From a virus, in the IMG/VR virus record IMGVR_UViG_3300044731_000442, positions 1-30,440 of that record: DNA of 30,440 nucleotides, one strand, 5' to 3'. How positions within the stretch are numbered: the stretch's first letter is position 1; every line of letters starts with the position of its first letter. The notes under the pieces were generated by a model. The model did no database searches. It worked only from the letters and a program-made list of their open reading frames with translations, and was not told the origin of the DNA. A program made the translations under genes and the position numbers. Positions 6,960 through 13,065 of the stretch are shown in pieces.

Positions 6960-7510
6960 TGTAACTCCTTTATTTTGTTTCGATATTTTTTAATCAACTC
7001 TTTTACTTCGGGAATGGTGTAGTGCCTAGAAACTTGTTTAAGTGCCTCTATCGCCTCAAATCGCTCCATTCCGATCCTCTTTATCAACCCCTCGCGGTAG
7101 GCTATCAAATTGCCGTGCAAATCTCTGTTATCATGTACACTTTGACCATGCACGTTATCCTCATGAAATCGTAGGTTCGGATATGCGCCCGTAGAATAGT
7201 AGTGACCAGCATCGTACTTGCCTTTCAATGGTCTGCCCGAACTTATACACGGCTTATCCTTATCCCTCATGCGAATATAGGTGTTAAAGACCTTTTGACA
7301 AATCTGAATGTAGTCCGAAAGCGTCATCAACTTTTCCTTGGTGCTGGCTTTCCATTCCCTATGCTCCTTCTTTTCCTTCCGTTCCCTTGCCGCCTTGTTC
7401 TTTTCTGCTACTTTCAAAGCATAGGCAACCTTGCAATCGTAGCTGTCGCACGTTGGCTTCAATGAACTGGAGGCCGTGAACTTGTGTTTGCAGATTTTAC
7501 ACTTGGGCAT
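6956..7510 (-). CDS. ninG: NinG-like recombination protein
   Basis: The 184-residue product matches the layout of lambda NinG/Rap. An N-terminal zinc-binding cluster (Cys4, Cys7, Cys21, Cys26) is followed by a highly charged Lys/Arg/Glu helix (about 30-60). A central nuclease-like segment follows, with DAGHYYSTGAYPNLRF near 100-114, a downstream NVHGQS and NRDLHGN, and then a helical C-terminus. Lambda NinG promotes RecF/Red-dependent exchange and cleaves branched DNA. This fits with the RecT and exonuclease genes encoded earlier in the same block. It overlaps the YopX-like gene by 14 bases and the next gene by four. Confidence 0.85.
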   Translation of the reverse strand: MPKCKICKHKFTASSSLKPTCDSYDCKVAYALKVAEKNKAARERKEKKEHREWKASTKEKLMTLSDYIQICQKVFNTYIRMRDKDKPCISSGRPLKGKYDAGHYYSTGAYPNLRFHEDNVHGQSVHDNRDLHGNLIAYREGLIKRIGMERFEAIEALKQVSRHYTIPEVKELIKKYRNKIKELQ

Positions 7511-8009
7511 CTTGCGAAAGTAGTTCGGGGTTATCGTAAATGTTGCCGATGACCATGTTATCGTAAGTCAGTAATGCATCAATAGAGTGATCACTGTATG
7601 CTCCATCAACCCAACCACATATTTCATTACCATTGGGATCAATATTTGTCACGGTCCAAACTTTTTGTTTTGATGTAAATTTTTGACCCGAATTATGCCA
7701 ATATACTATCCAAATTATTTGTGATTTGGGAGATTTAGCCAAAACATCCCCCTCGTAAATCTCTTTTCCGTTTTTGTCTTTGCGGACTGTGTATTGTTCA
7801 AACGATTGCCATTTATCTTTTTCAACCGCATTAATAGCATTGTTCCATGTGTCTGCGTGCTGCCGCTCCTCCATTGCCTTGGCTTGGTCACGAATTTTGT
7901 ACTTTCGTGCGGTATATTCCAAGCCATCTATGACTTCGTTTTTGTAGTCTTTTTCGGCCTTTTGCAATTCATCAAATAACCAATTGACTGCCGTTTGTTT
8001 CTTTTCCAT
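7497..8009 (-). CDS. YopX-like domain protein
   Basis: The product has 170 residues. An N-terminal helical part (about 1-65, beginning MEKKQTAVNWLFDELQ) is joined to a YopX-type domain. The YopX signature is clear: KDKNGKEIYEGDVL near 77-90 and MVIGNIYDNPELL near the end. YopX proteins form beta-rich oligomers common in phages and prophages of several phyla, and their function is unknown. The helical head is a recurring feature of small Bacteroidota phage proteins. The gene overlaps NinG by 14 bases and belongs to the accessory part of the minus-strand block. Confidence 0.82.
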   Translation of the reverse strand: MEKKQTAVNWLFDELQKAEKDYKNEVIDGLEYTARKYKIRDQAKAMEERQHADTWNNAINAVEKDKWQSFEQYTVRKDKNGKEIYEGDVLAKSPKSQIIWIVYWHNSGQKFTSKQKVWTVTNIDPNGNEICGWVDGAYSDHSIDALLTYDNMVIGNIYDNPELLSQDAQV

Positions 8010-8067
8010 TTTCGTTTAGTTGTTATGCGCACGGGGCGCGGGTGAATTGAACTGTAAGGTTGTTGGG

Positions 8068-8331
8068 TTATTGACCATCACCTACAAATACCTTGTCAAT
8101 GTCGATCCCAAAGTATTCACAAAGGTCATTCATCCATATTGCAACATAACCGTTAAGCAAACGAATGACAAGGCCGCCATCATCTGCATTGTAGTCTTTG
8201 ACCAGTTTACAAAAAGCTTCCAACTGAAAGACGTGTGGAAAAATTACAATGTCTGGCGTACCTTCATTGTCTTGACTGTGCCACTCAATGGAATTGTCAT
8301 TGATGAATTTGTAAAGCTCTAACTCACTCAT
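8068..8331 (-). CDS. Small acidic hypothetical protein
   Basis: The product has 87 residues and is acidic, starting MSELELYKFINDNSIEWH and ending in FGIDIDKVFVGDGQ. It has the look of a compact alpha/beta fold without catalytic motifs. Its start overlaps the stop of the 8328 gene by four bases. I recognise the style from phage accessory genes but no function. A 58-base gap with a GC hairpin separates it from the YopX-like gene. Confidence 0.6.
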   Translation of the reverse strand: MSELELYKFINDNSIEWHSQDNEGTPDIVIFPHVFQLEAFCKLVKDYNADDGGLVIRLLNGYVAIWMNDLCEYFGIDIDKVFVGDGQ

Positions 8332-8816
8332 TTGATCCCCTCCAGTTCTTTGTTCAACTTATCAATAGCCTCTTGATGCTCTTTGATCTTCGCTTTGATT
8401 TCACCCGCGCGGTTGTTGGGAATGCGGAAATGTGCGTAGGTTAAAAAATTACCAAAATCATTAATTTTTATTACCGCTTGCCCTTTATAAAAATCAATCA
8501 CAAACTGTTTTACAGGAGATAAGTCTTCACGATGCCTTACCTCCATTTCACAAGGTAGTTTGATCTTTGATAACTCCGCTAGTTCACGGAGTTCGGACAG
8601 GGTGATTTCTTGGCCAGACATTACAATGTTATCATAATCCACACACCTCATGGTGTTGATAAATTCATATCCGAACTCTGGATCATCTTGATATCCTTCT
8701 ACCTCGAACCCACACCCCTCTGCAATCTCTCGCATTTGGTTGTATTCGGATTCGTTTTGAATGTTGATGAAGCATCCGCATAACGGATGGGGCTTTGGGA
8801 TTGAATAGTTGATCAT
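8328..8816 (-). CDS. Hypothetical protein with helical C-terminal tail
   Basis: The product has 162 residues: a mixed alpha/beta N-terminal part and a charged helical tail (about 128-162, NNRAGEIKAKIKEHQEAI and on). The tail resembles that of the 11709-12197 product, suggesting a shared module. It is the first gene after the promoter-like pair at 8839-8870 and probably heads a small operon running to 6349. I do not recognise a function. Confidence 0.6.
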   Translation of the reverse strand: MINYSIPKPHPLCGCFINIQNESEYNQMREIAEGCGFEVEGYQDDPEFGYEFINTMRCVDYDNIVMSGQEITLSELRELAELSKIKLPCEMEVRHREDLSPVKQFVIDFYKGQAVIKINDFGNFLTYAHFRIPNNRAGEIKAKIKEHQEAIDKLNKELEGIK

Positions 8817-8838
8817 TGTGTTTTGATTTTAATTTCAA

Positions 8839-8870
8839 CAAATATAAATTATTTTTTATACACGATGCAA
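8839..8870 (-). promoter_or_regulatory. Promoter candidate, TTG-N21-TATATTTG
   Basis: On the minus strand TTG (8868-8870) is followed after 21 bases by TATATTTG (8839-8846), matching the Bacteroidota -33/-7 layout. It lies 22 bases from the ATG at 8816 in an AT-rich gap. It would start a transcript for the accessory genes down to 6349. Confidence 0.65.
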
Positions 8871-8929
8871 ATAAATTCGACGTATCGCGCTATTTGTTCG
8901 ATGAATTATGGGCTTATGGCTCGACGAAA

Positions 8930-9043
8930 TCACTTCCACAACCTCGAAACCTTACGCACGATGAAAGTCACAAGGAAAGTAAAAGCGAACACAAGGCCGA
9001 CGAAGCCGAATAAACCTGCGTAGATGTTAAGTAGATCGTTCAT
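8930..9043 (-). CDS. Tiny single-pass membrane protein
   Basis: A 37-residue frame starts MNDLLNIYAGLFGFVGLVFA, has one strong membrane segment at about 7-29, then a basic tail (VRKVSRLWK). The positive-inside rule puts the C-terminus in the cytoplasm. The ATG is 14 bases after the DnaC stop and has the same A-rich leader as other genes here. No better gene occupies the interval. Its role is unknown; a small membrane effector or superinfection factor is possible. Confidence 0.5.
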   Translation of the reverse strand: MNDLLNIYAGLFGFVGLVFAFTFLVTFIVRKVSRLWK

Positions 9044-9057
9044 TTTTGGTTGGTGTT

Positions 9058-9855
9058 TTAGCGTCTGCGGCTTTTGGCCTCTTTTGGAAAGGTAATAAGG
9101 TTGAACATTTCGCTCATCCGATCAATGATCCGTTCGCCATATCGCTCACGTAGCTGTGGTGCGGTCAGGTTGCTAATCATGTGCGTGGTCAAAGGAACTG
9201 CGGAACGATAACGGACTTCCAAAATTCTTTCCATCACGTTCTTTTGCGTTCCGAAATAGCGGCCATCGCTTTCAATACCAAGATCATCGAAGCACCATCC
9301 CGCCTTGGTGAATCCGTACCGGTTCAACTCGTGGATTTCAGAATCTTTGAAGTACTTTACAATGGCATCTTCACCTCCCTTTGCAAAAAGGGCCGCAATG
9401 TCGGAGCAGTCGGCCATACGATAGGCGTGTTTGGCCTGAGATTGCCGAAAGCGATTCATGATGAAGGTCTTTCCAATTCCTACGCCACCAAACAGGAACA
9501 ATCCCTTTTTGAGCGAATAGGATGGATCGAGCGTTTCAAAGTCCGGATCATTCCCGAAGTACAGGCACGCACGCTTGACCACCTCTTTGTTTGTCTCGTC
9601 AACGTGAAAGGTTGGGTCCTCTGAAAGTTCATCCCACAAATCCTGCGCACTGATGTCGTGAATTGTAAGCGGGGCCTCTTTGACAGCCTGCCAGTGGTTC
9701 TGCAGACGAATCTTGGCCTCTTTTGCGCGGGTGGCTTGGGCAAGGATTGCCTGTTTTTCTTCTTCGGTCAAAATCTCATGCTCCGAACTTACCGAAGTCG
9801 GCTCCGTGGGGCGCAGGTTCAATGCGTCCATTTGTTCTTTGATTGTTGTTTCCAT
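9058..9855 (-). CDS. dnaC: DnaC-like helicase loader ATPase
   Basis: The 265-residue AAA+ protein has a Walker A (GGVGIGKT, 123-130) and a Walker B (WCFDDLG, 187-193). Further on lie a TTHMISNLT segment and LRERYGERIIDRMSEMFNLI, the sensor and arginine-finger region of DnaC/DnaI loaders. The N-terminal 110 residues would contact the replicative helicase, and since no helicase gene is seen here the partner is probably the host DnaB. It lies directly after the replication initiator and overlaps its 3' end by 80 bases on the same strand. That pairing, initiator then loader, mirrors lambda O and P. Confidence 0.88.
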   Translation of the reverse strand: METTIKEQMDALNLRPTEPTSVSSEHEILTEEEKQAILAQATRAKEAKIRLQNHWQAVKEAPLTIHDISAQDLWDELSEDPTFHVDETNKEVVKRACLYFGNDPDFETLDPSYSLKKGLFLFGGVGIGKTFIMNRFRQSQAKHAYRMADCSDIAALFAKGGEDAIVKYFKDSEIHELNRYGFTKAGWCFDDLGIESDGRYFGTQKNVMERILEVRYRSAVPLTTHMISNLTAPQLRERYGERIIDRMSEMFNLITFPKEAKSRRR

Positions 9856-10507
9856 TTGTTGGTTGGTTTTTATGTGGCAAGAAGATTCCCTGCCAGTTGT
9901 TTTTAATTGAATTGTACACTGCTTCGATGAATACCGCTTCGCCCCATCGATCCCATTCGGCCATGGCTTGTTTTAGCCCAATGGCTGTGTAAGGTTTAAC
10001 GCGAAGTTGCTTCCGGTGGCTTATGTAGTCCTCCATCGCTTTGATGGCTTCTTGGCTCTTGAATGGGAAAAGTTCCATCCATTCAGCAATCGGTTTTTTT
10101 GCGGGTGCTTTTTCTTTTTCATTCTCTATTTCATTTTCATTTTCATCTTCATTTTCCATATGTTCAACATATGTTTTTGATATGTTTTTCATATGAGATT
10201 TACTCTTATTGCTATTTTTCCTATTAGCAGAGCGGCTTTCAGAATATTTCTTGCGTTTTTCAATTTCAGATTTCAAACGCTCATTGAAAAAAATGTTCGC
10301 CTCGGCGTCGAAAATGAATTTGCTTTTGACTGAGTTATGTACTTCATGTGAATTACATATGTTTTTCATATGTTTTTCAGAAATGCCACCTTTTGACGCT
10401 TGCACACAAAGGCATCGAATGTATGCGCCAACTTCTTCATTGGTCATATCGCAGACACCGGTAAAAAAGTCTTGGTGGTAAAAAAGAAATGCGGGGTCTT
10501 TCGCCAT
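9776..10507 (-). CDS. Replication initiator (DUF1376-like)
   Basis: The product has 243 residues from the ATG at 10507. A GTG at 10531 is possible but would lie in the terminator stem before the gene. The first 60 residues (MAKDPAFLFYHQDFFTG, then TNEEVGAYIRCLCVQ) have the winged-helix pattern of phage initiation proteins with a DUF1376/YdaU-like domain. A basic stretch (about 85-105) and an acidic Glu/Asn linker (about 117-133) follow. The C-terminal part (PIAEWMELFPFKSQEAIKAM, later NNWQGIF) is of the type that contacts helicase or loader. The gene contains two 11-bp repeat clusters that look like iterons (see 10157-10200 and 10334-10382). It is followed by the DnaC-like loader with an 80-base overlap. 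Confidence 0.78.
   Translation of the reverse strand: MAKDPAFLFYHQDFFTGVCDMTNEEVGAYIRCLCVQASKGGISEKHMKNICNSHEVHNSVKSKFIFDAEANIFFNERLKSEIEKRKKYSESRSANRKNSNKSKSHMKNISKTYVEHMENEDENENEIENEKEKAPAKKPIAEWMELFPFKSQEAIKAMEDYISHRKQLRVKPYTAIGLKQAMAEWDRWGEAVFIEAVYNSIKNNWQGIFLPHKNQPTNGNNNQRTNGRIEPAPHGADFGKFGA
10157..10200. repeat. Iteron-like array 1, 11-bp period
   Basis: Four units begin at 10157, 10168, 10179 and 10190, exactly 11 bases apart: CATATGTTCAA, CATATGTTTTT, GATATGTTTTT and CATATGAGATT. Eleven is not a multiple of three, so the units fall in different reading frames and the encoded protein is not repeated. This points to selection on the DNA. A run of ATTTTC-type repeats (about 10120-10156) adjoins it and is AT-rich, as a melting region would be. 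Confidence 0.7.
10334..10382. repeat. Iteron-like array 2, 11-bp period
   Basis: Units begin at 10345, 10356 and 10367 in register: CATGTGAATTA, CATATGTTTTT, CATATGTTTTT. A weaker unit stands on the upstream side (10334, GTTATGTACTT, 7 of 11 matches) and a degenerate one at 10378. The consensus CATATGTTTTT is the same as in array 1, 139 bases away in the same gene and the same orientation. The two together are a good candidate for the replication origin. Confidence 0.68.
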
Positions 10508-10519
10508 TTTTTTTGCAAT

Positions 10520-10571
10520 AAAAAAATCCACTTTCCCTTTCGTTGGTTACGGCAACTACTCAGGAAGTGGA
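10520..10571 (-). terminator. Terminator or attenuator before the initiator gene
   Basis: Read on the minus strand, TCCACTTCC (10571-10563) pairs with GGAAAGTGGA (10536-10527, one bulged A), followed by seven T (10526-10520). It stands between the ParB-like gene and the initiator ATG at 10507, so it would end most leftward transcripts before the initiator. The long loop contains GCCGTAAC (10553-10546), which is complementary to GTTACGGC (10608-10601) upstream. A pseudoknot could therefore form and tune termination. Confidence 0.6.
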
Positions 10572-10615
10572 CTTTCAATAAGTTCTTAAAATGTTCGTCA
10601 GCCGTAACTCTGACC

Positions 10616-10645
10616 ACGCAATTATACATCGAAAATCTACACAAA
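10616..10645 (-). promoter_or_regulatory. Weak promoter candidate for the initiator gene
   Basis: On the minus strand a TTTG in the AAATTTGC context is followed after 20 bases by TATAATTG, which departs from TAnnTTTG at one fixed base. It lies just upstream of the GTTACGGC arm of the leader structure. This is a low-confidence call, made because the initiator needs transcription near the terminator at 10520-10571. Confidence 0.25.
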
Positions 10646-10676
10646 GCAAATTTTCAGAGCGAATTTATTGTAAGAA

Positions 10677-11417
10677 TCAATATCTCAAATTTACCTTTTC
10701 GCGGCGGCGGTAGTTGTAAATTTCTTCGATCAAAGAAACGTACTGATTGGTAGTTGAGCAGTTAGTCATTGCAGTAGGTTGTACTTTCAACTTTTGCAGA
10801 AACTCGGTGAACTCAAAGTTTGGGTTCTTGAATAGTTGCAACATAGCCAAGATAAAAGACCTACGCTTCCATTCCTCATAAAATGGAGCGACAAGCATAA
10901 TCTTCTCGATAGTTTTGCACGCTCCGTTGTAGTTTTTAATCTTAAAATCACCACTAAAAAACACCTGGGTAGGATTGGCCAACTGAGAACCATTCAAAAG
11001 CCACATACATTCATAGTGGCCTATGCCATAGGTATCTTTGAACTCTTTATATTTGATGTAATTGTCAAGTCCTAACTTGCAGTATCCGTCCAAATAATCG
11101 TCCGAAGTCCAAGTCTTTGAGTTTTGGTTAAGGATGTGGACTTCATTCAATCCATAACCTTGGCACATGACGTAGTGCAATGGTAGATTGAGTTCTTGAA
11201 TAACATCGAAGCGGTGTTGACCATCAATGATCTCATAGTTCTCATTTACTACAATGATCGTGAATAGGTAATTCTCTGCCATCGACTTTTTCAACCGATT
11301 GATGTGGAGCAGGTTTTTGTTTCGGTTGCCATCTATTGACTTGAATAGAAAGTAATCTGTTGTCGTGTGAACTTGGTTACTATGTTTCACCATTGGTTCT
11401 ACTTTTAATTTGTTCAT
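10677..11417 (-). CDS. ParB/Srx-fold domain protein
   Basis: The product has 246 residues. The segment YEIIDGQHRFDVIQELNLPLHYVM (about 61-84) is the classic ParB-type motif with D-G-Q-H-R at 65-69. That fold binds nucleotide and in different relatives is a nuclease, a CTPase or a DNA-modification partner. The rest is helical with aromatic residues and matches no family I know. It lacks a recognisable ParB HTH, and no ParA gene is present, so plasmid-type partition is unlikely. It lies upstream of the initiator and is separated from it by a terminator. Phage proteins of this type are common in Bacteroidota, and their role is not settled. Confidence 0.72.
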   Translation of the reverse strand: MNKLKVEPMVKHSNQVHTTTDYFLFKSIDGNRNKNLLHINRLKKSMAENYLFTIIVVNENYEIIDGQHRFDVIQELNLPLHYVMCQGYGLNEVHILNQNSKTWTSDDYLDGYCKLGLDNYIKYKEFKDTYGIGHYECMWLLNGSQLANPTQVFFSGDFKIKNYNGACKTIEKIMLVAPFYEEWKRRSFILAMLQLFKNPNFEFTEFLQKLKVQPTAMTNCSTTNQYVSLIEEIYNYRRREKVNLRY

Positions 11418-11453
11418 TAATTTATTTTTGATTTTAATTGTTTATTGATATTA

Positions 11454-11699
11454 TTACCACGGGTCAATACCTTCGGCGCAAAATCTTTGTGAAATTTCGT
11501 GGTCGAAGTATTCCGGCAATGTCACCTCAACGACCTTGGAAATACCTGAGCACTCCGATTCGATGGTGAGGTAGTACCTTCCGAACTGATCTTCGGTTTT
11601 ATTGGTGATAAGTCCGCAGGTGCAGGTGTCGGGTTCCTTTTCCTTTTTACAGGACGAAATTAGCGCCAGGGCGAATAGGGTAATGGTGATCTTTTTCAT
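11454..11699 (-). CDS. Small phage lipoprotein
   Basis: The product has 81 residues. A lipoprotein signal peptide is visible: MKKITITLFALALISSC, with the lipobox Cys at 17, followed by KKEKEP. The charged residues after Cys resemble export signals of Bacteroidota lipoproteins, so the mature protein may reach the outer membrane or cell surface. The 64-residue mature part has four further Cys and one compact beta-like domain. It lies nine bases after the upstream gene in the early block, not with lysis genes, so a role in altering the infected cell (for instance superinfection exclusion, as known for phage lipoproteins such as T5 Llp) is more likely than a spanin. That role is inference. Confidence 0.7.
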   Translation of the reverse strand: MKKITITLFALALISSCKKEKEPDTCTCGLITNKTEDQFGRYYLTIESECSGISKVVEVTLPEYFDHEISQRFCAEGIDPW

Positions 11700-11708
11700 G
11701 GTGTGAAT

Positions 11709-12197
11709 CTACTTCGAATTTTCAATGGTTTCAAGTTCCTTTTGAAGTGCCTCGATCTGCTCTTTGATCTCAATAGCGCGGTGGTTGATTTCGCGGGCGT
11801 ATTTCCAGTCCGATGAATGATAAACTTTTTCGGCACCTTCAATACTTTCTGCAAAATCCCAAGTAAAAAAACGCCCATTTTTTTTATGAAAAACAACTCG
11901 TCTATACCATGTTTTTCCATCACTACTCACCCACATCACCCGTTCTTTGAATCCTCCAATATTTTCAAGATCGTCAGCGTGGATGATGGCTACGGGGTGG
12001 GTGAAGATCGATGGGTGATTGTCAATTACGGCACATTTTCCGTCCAGCGTATAATGAAACAATGTGCCATCTAGGCGTACACGAATCGGAAAGCGATTTT
12101 CATTATTTATCTCCCTGATCTCCCCTACACGTCCGTCCAAGTGGTAAGCAGGATCGCCAACCTTGGCATTTGTAAAATCTGAATTTAACTCTTTCAT
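11709..12197 (-). CDS. Hypothetical phage protein with SH3-like start
   Basis: The product has 162 residues. The first 60 (KVGDPAYHLDGRVGEIREI, then FPIRVRLDGTLFHYTLDGKC) look like a small beta barrel, a pattern seen in many unnamed phage proteins. The last 35 residues are a charged helix (REINHRAIEIKEQIEALQKE) that resembles the tail of the 8328-8816 product. It lies in the early block before the lipoprotein gene, nine bases apart. The function is unknown. Confidence 0.62.
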   Translation of the reverse strand: MKELNSDFTNAKVGDPAYHLDGRVGEIREINNENRFPIRVRLDGTLFHYTLDGKCAVIDNHPSIFTHPVAIIHADDLENIGGFKERVMWVSSDGKTWYRRVVFHKKNGRFFTWDFAESIEGAEKVYHSSDWKYAREINHRAIEIKEQIEALQKELETIENSK

Positions 12198-12208
12198 GTG
12201 ATTTGAAT

Positions 12209-12736
12209 TTATTTGTTTGTTTGATTTGTAAGCCTGTTGTAAACCTTCGCAAGTCGGCCATCCCCTTGCTGTTCAAAGATAGTGCATAAGTGCCGAACAC
12301 ATGGAACGATCAAAGCATCTTCGACCGAGATGAGTTCGTCAATCTTCTTAACCGCGTGCAAGATAGTGGAGTGGTTGTAATCCATCCCGTTTACCGAGGT
12401 CATCTGACCCAGTGTAAACCTTGTCGTGTTTCGAAGTGCCCAAAACATTATCATGCGGGCCGTTGCGTAGTTTCGGATGCGACGTTTCTTCATCCACACC
12501 CGGCTGCTCCCGAAGTACTGCTCCACAACGCTAATAATCAACACCATCTTATTGTGGTCAGCTATTCCCGCAGGCAGTTCACCTCCCTTATGCAAGAGGT
12601 GTGCGTCATTCATTGAAACCGCGATGTACTTCTTGCCATCGAAGTAAAGCATCATGGCCCGTGGTAGCTGCGCTTCATAAACAGCCACCTCCCCGACAGC
12701 GATCAGAGTGTTGGGGTCGATGTCCTCGATCTTCAT
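12209..12736 (-). CDS. DnaA domain IV-like DNA-binding protein
   Basis: The product has 175 residues. Residues about 68-136 match the C-terminal DNA-binding domain of DnaA: a first helix (VVEQYFG near 71-77), RNYATARMIMFWALRNTTRFTLGQM, and the signature helix NHSTILHAVKKIDELI (121-136). No AAA+ ATPase domain precedes it; the first 65 residues are a different, unrecognised domain. The protein could bind DnaA boxes in host or phage DNA, either helping to recruit host factors or blocking host initiation. It sits in the early replication and recombination block, with a four-base overlap with the gene upstream. Confidence 0.78.
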   Translation of the reverse strand: MKIEDIDPNTLIAVGEVAVYEAQLPRAMMLYFDGKKYIAVSMNDAHLLHKGGELPAGIADHNKMVLIISVVEQYFGSSRVWMKKRRIRNYATARMIMFWALRNTTRFTLGQMTSVNGMDYNHSTILHAVKKIDELISVEDALIVPCVRHLCTIFEQQGDGRLAKVYNRLTNQTNK

Positions 12737-12741
12737 AGTTC
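12726..12741. repeat. 16-bp direct repeat, left copy
   Basis: TCGATCTTCATAGTTC is identical to 13050-13065. On the minus strand it spans the stop of the 12733 gene and the first codons (MKI) of the DnaA-like gene. The two copies bracket the 95-residue gene exactly. Confidence 0.8.
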
Positions 12742-13020
12742 TCGATATTCGGTTACTGGTTGCATTACCTTATAGCCCTGAGACTTTAGCAGTTCAATAG
12801 CTTCTTGAATAGAATCAATATCTACGCCTAGCTTTTTCCAACGGCGGCGCGACCCATCTTGAACCGCATGCTTGTGTAGGTATTGCGCACCATACCCTTG
12901 AACTATTAGGCTGTTGTCAAGGTTATTTTTACGCAATTCTTGCGCAAATTCACGTGATGTAAAAGAATTTGGCATTTGCGCAAATGTTATCTGCATTATT
13001 TGTTTGCTTATCTTGTCCAT
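12733..13020 (-). CDS. Small basic protein, possible winged helix
   Basis: The product has 95 residues. FTSREFAQELRKNN, followed by a basic segment with SRRRWKKLG and then a helix (SIQEAIELLKSQGY), suggests a small DNA-binding fold, but I do not recognise a family. It is bracketed by a 16-bp direct repeat (12726-12741, 13050-13065) that carries the stop-start junction of its neighbours. It may therefore be a late insertion between the HTH gene and the DnaA-like gene. Its stop overlaps the next start by four bases. Confidence 0.55.
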   Translation of the reverse strand: MDKISKQIMQITFAQMPNSFTSREFAQELRKNNLDNSLIVQGYGAQYLHKHAVQDGSRRRWKKLGVDIDSIQEAIELLKSQGYKVMQPVTEYREL

Positions 13021-13049
13021 TTTGATGTTGATTTTGTTTTAATTCTGAT

Positions 13050-13065
13050 TCGATCTTCATAGTTC
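13050..13065. repeat. 16-bp direct repeat, right copy
   Basis: This is identical to 12726-12741. On the minus strand it covers the HTH gene stop and an orphan ATG AAG ATC, the same three codons with which the DnaA-like gene begins. It looks like the leftover of the original HTH/DnaA-like gene junction. Confidence 0.8.

Noticed and set aside
8816-9023. Two plus-strand frames opposite the 8930-9043 gene
   Set aside because: They are antisense to a better supported small gene and promoter, begin in the promoter region, and have no protein-like pattern.
10120-10160. ATTTTC-type repeats as a possible microsatellite
   Set aside because: They encode the acidic Glu/Asn linker of the initiator in frame, so protein composition explains them; kept only as an AT-rich neighbour of the iterons.
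10444-10644. 66-codon minus-strand frame before the initiator gene
   Set aside because: It overlaps the terminator and leader structure and the initiator start, and its Cys/Phe/Lys-rich content does not look like a protein of this genome.
11048-11055. TATATTTG on the plus strand
   Set aside because: It lies inside the ParB-like gene on the opposite strand, with no plus-strand gene downstream; at this length one chance match is expected.
12950-13060. 36-codon minus-strand frame starting MKIES inside the direct repeat
   Set aside because: It overlaps the 95-residue gene in another frame and is Asn/Gln-rich; it is better explained as the leftover of a duplicated start codon.
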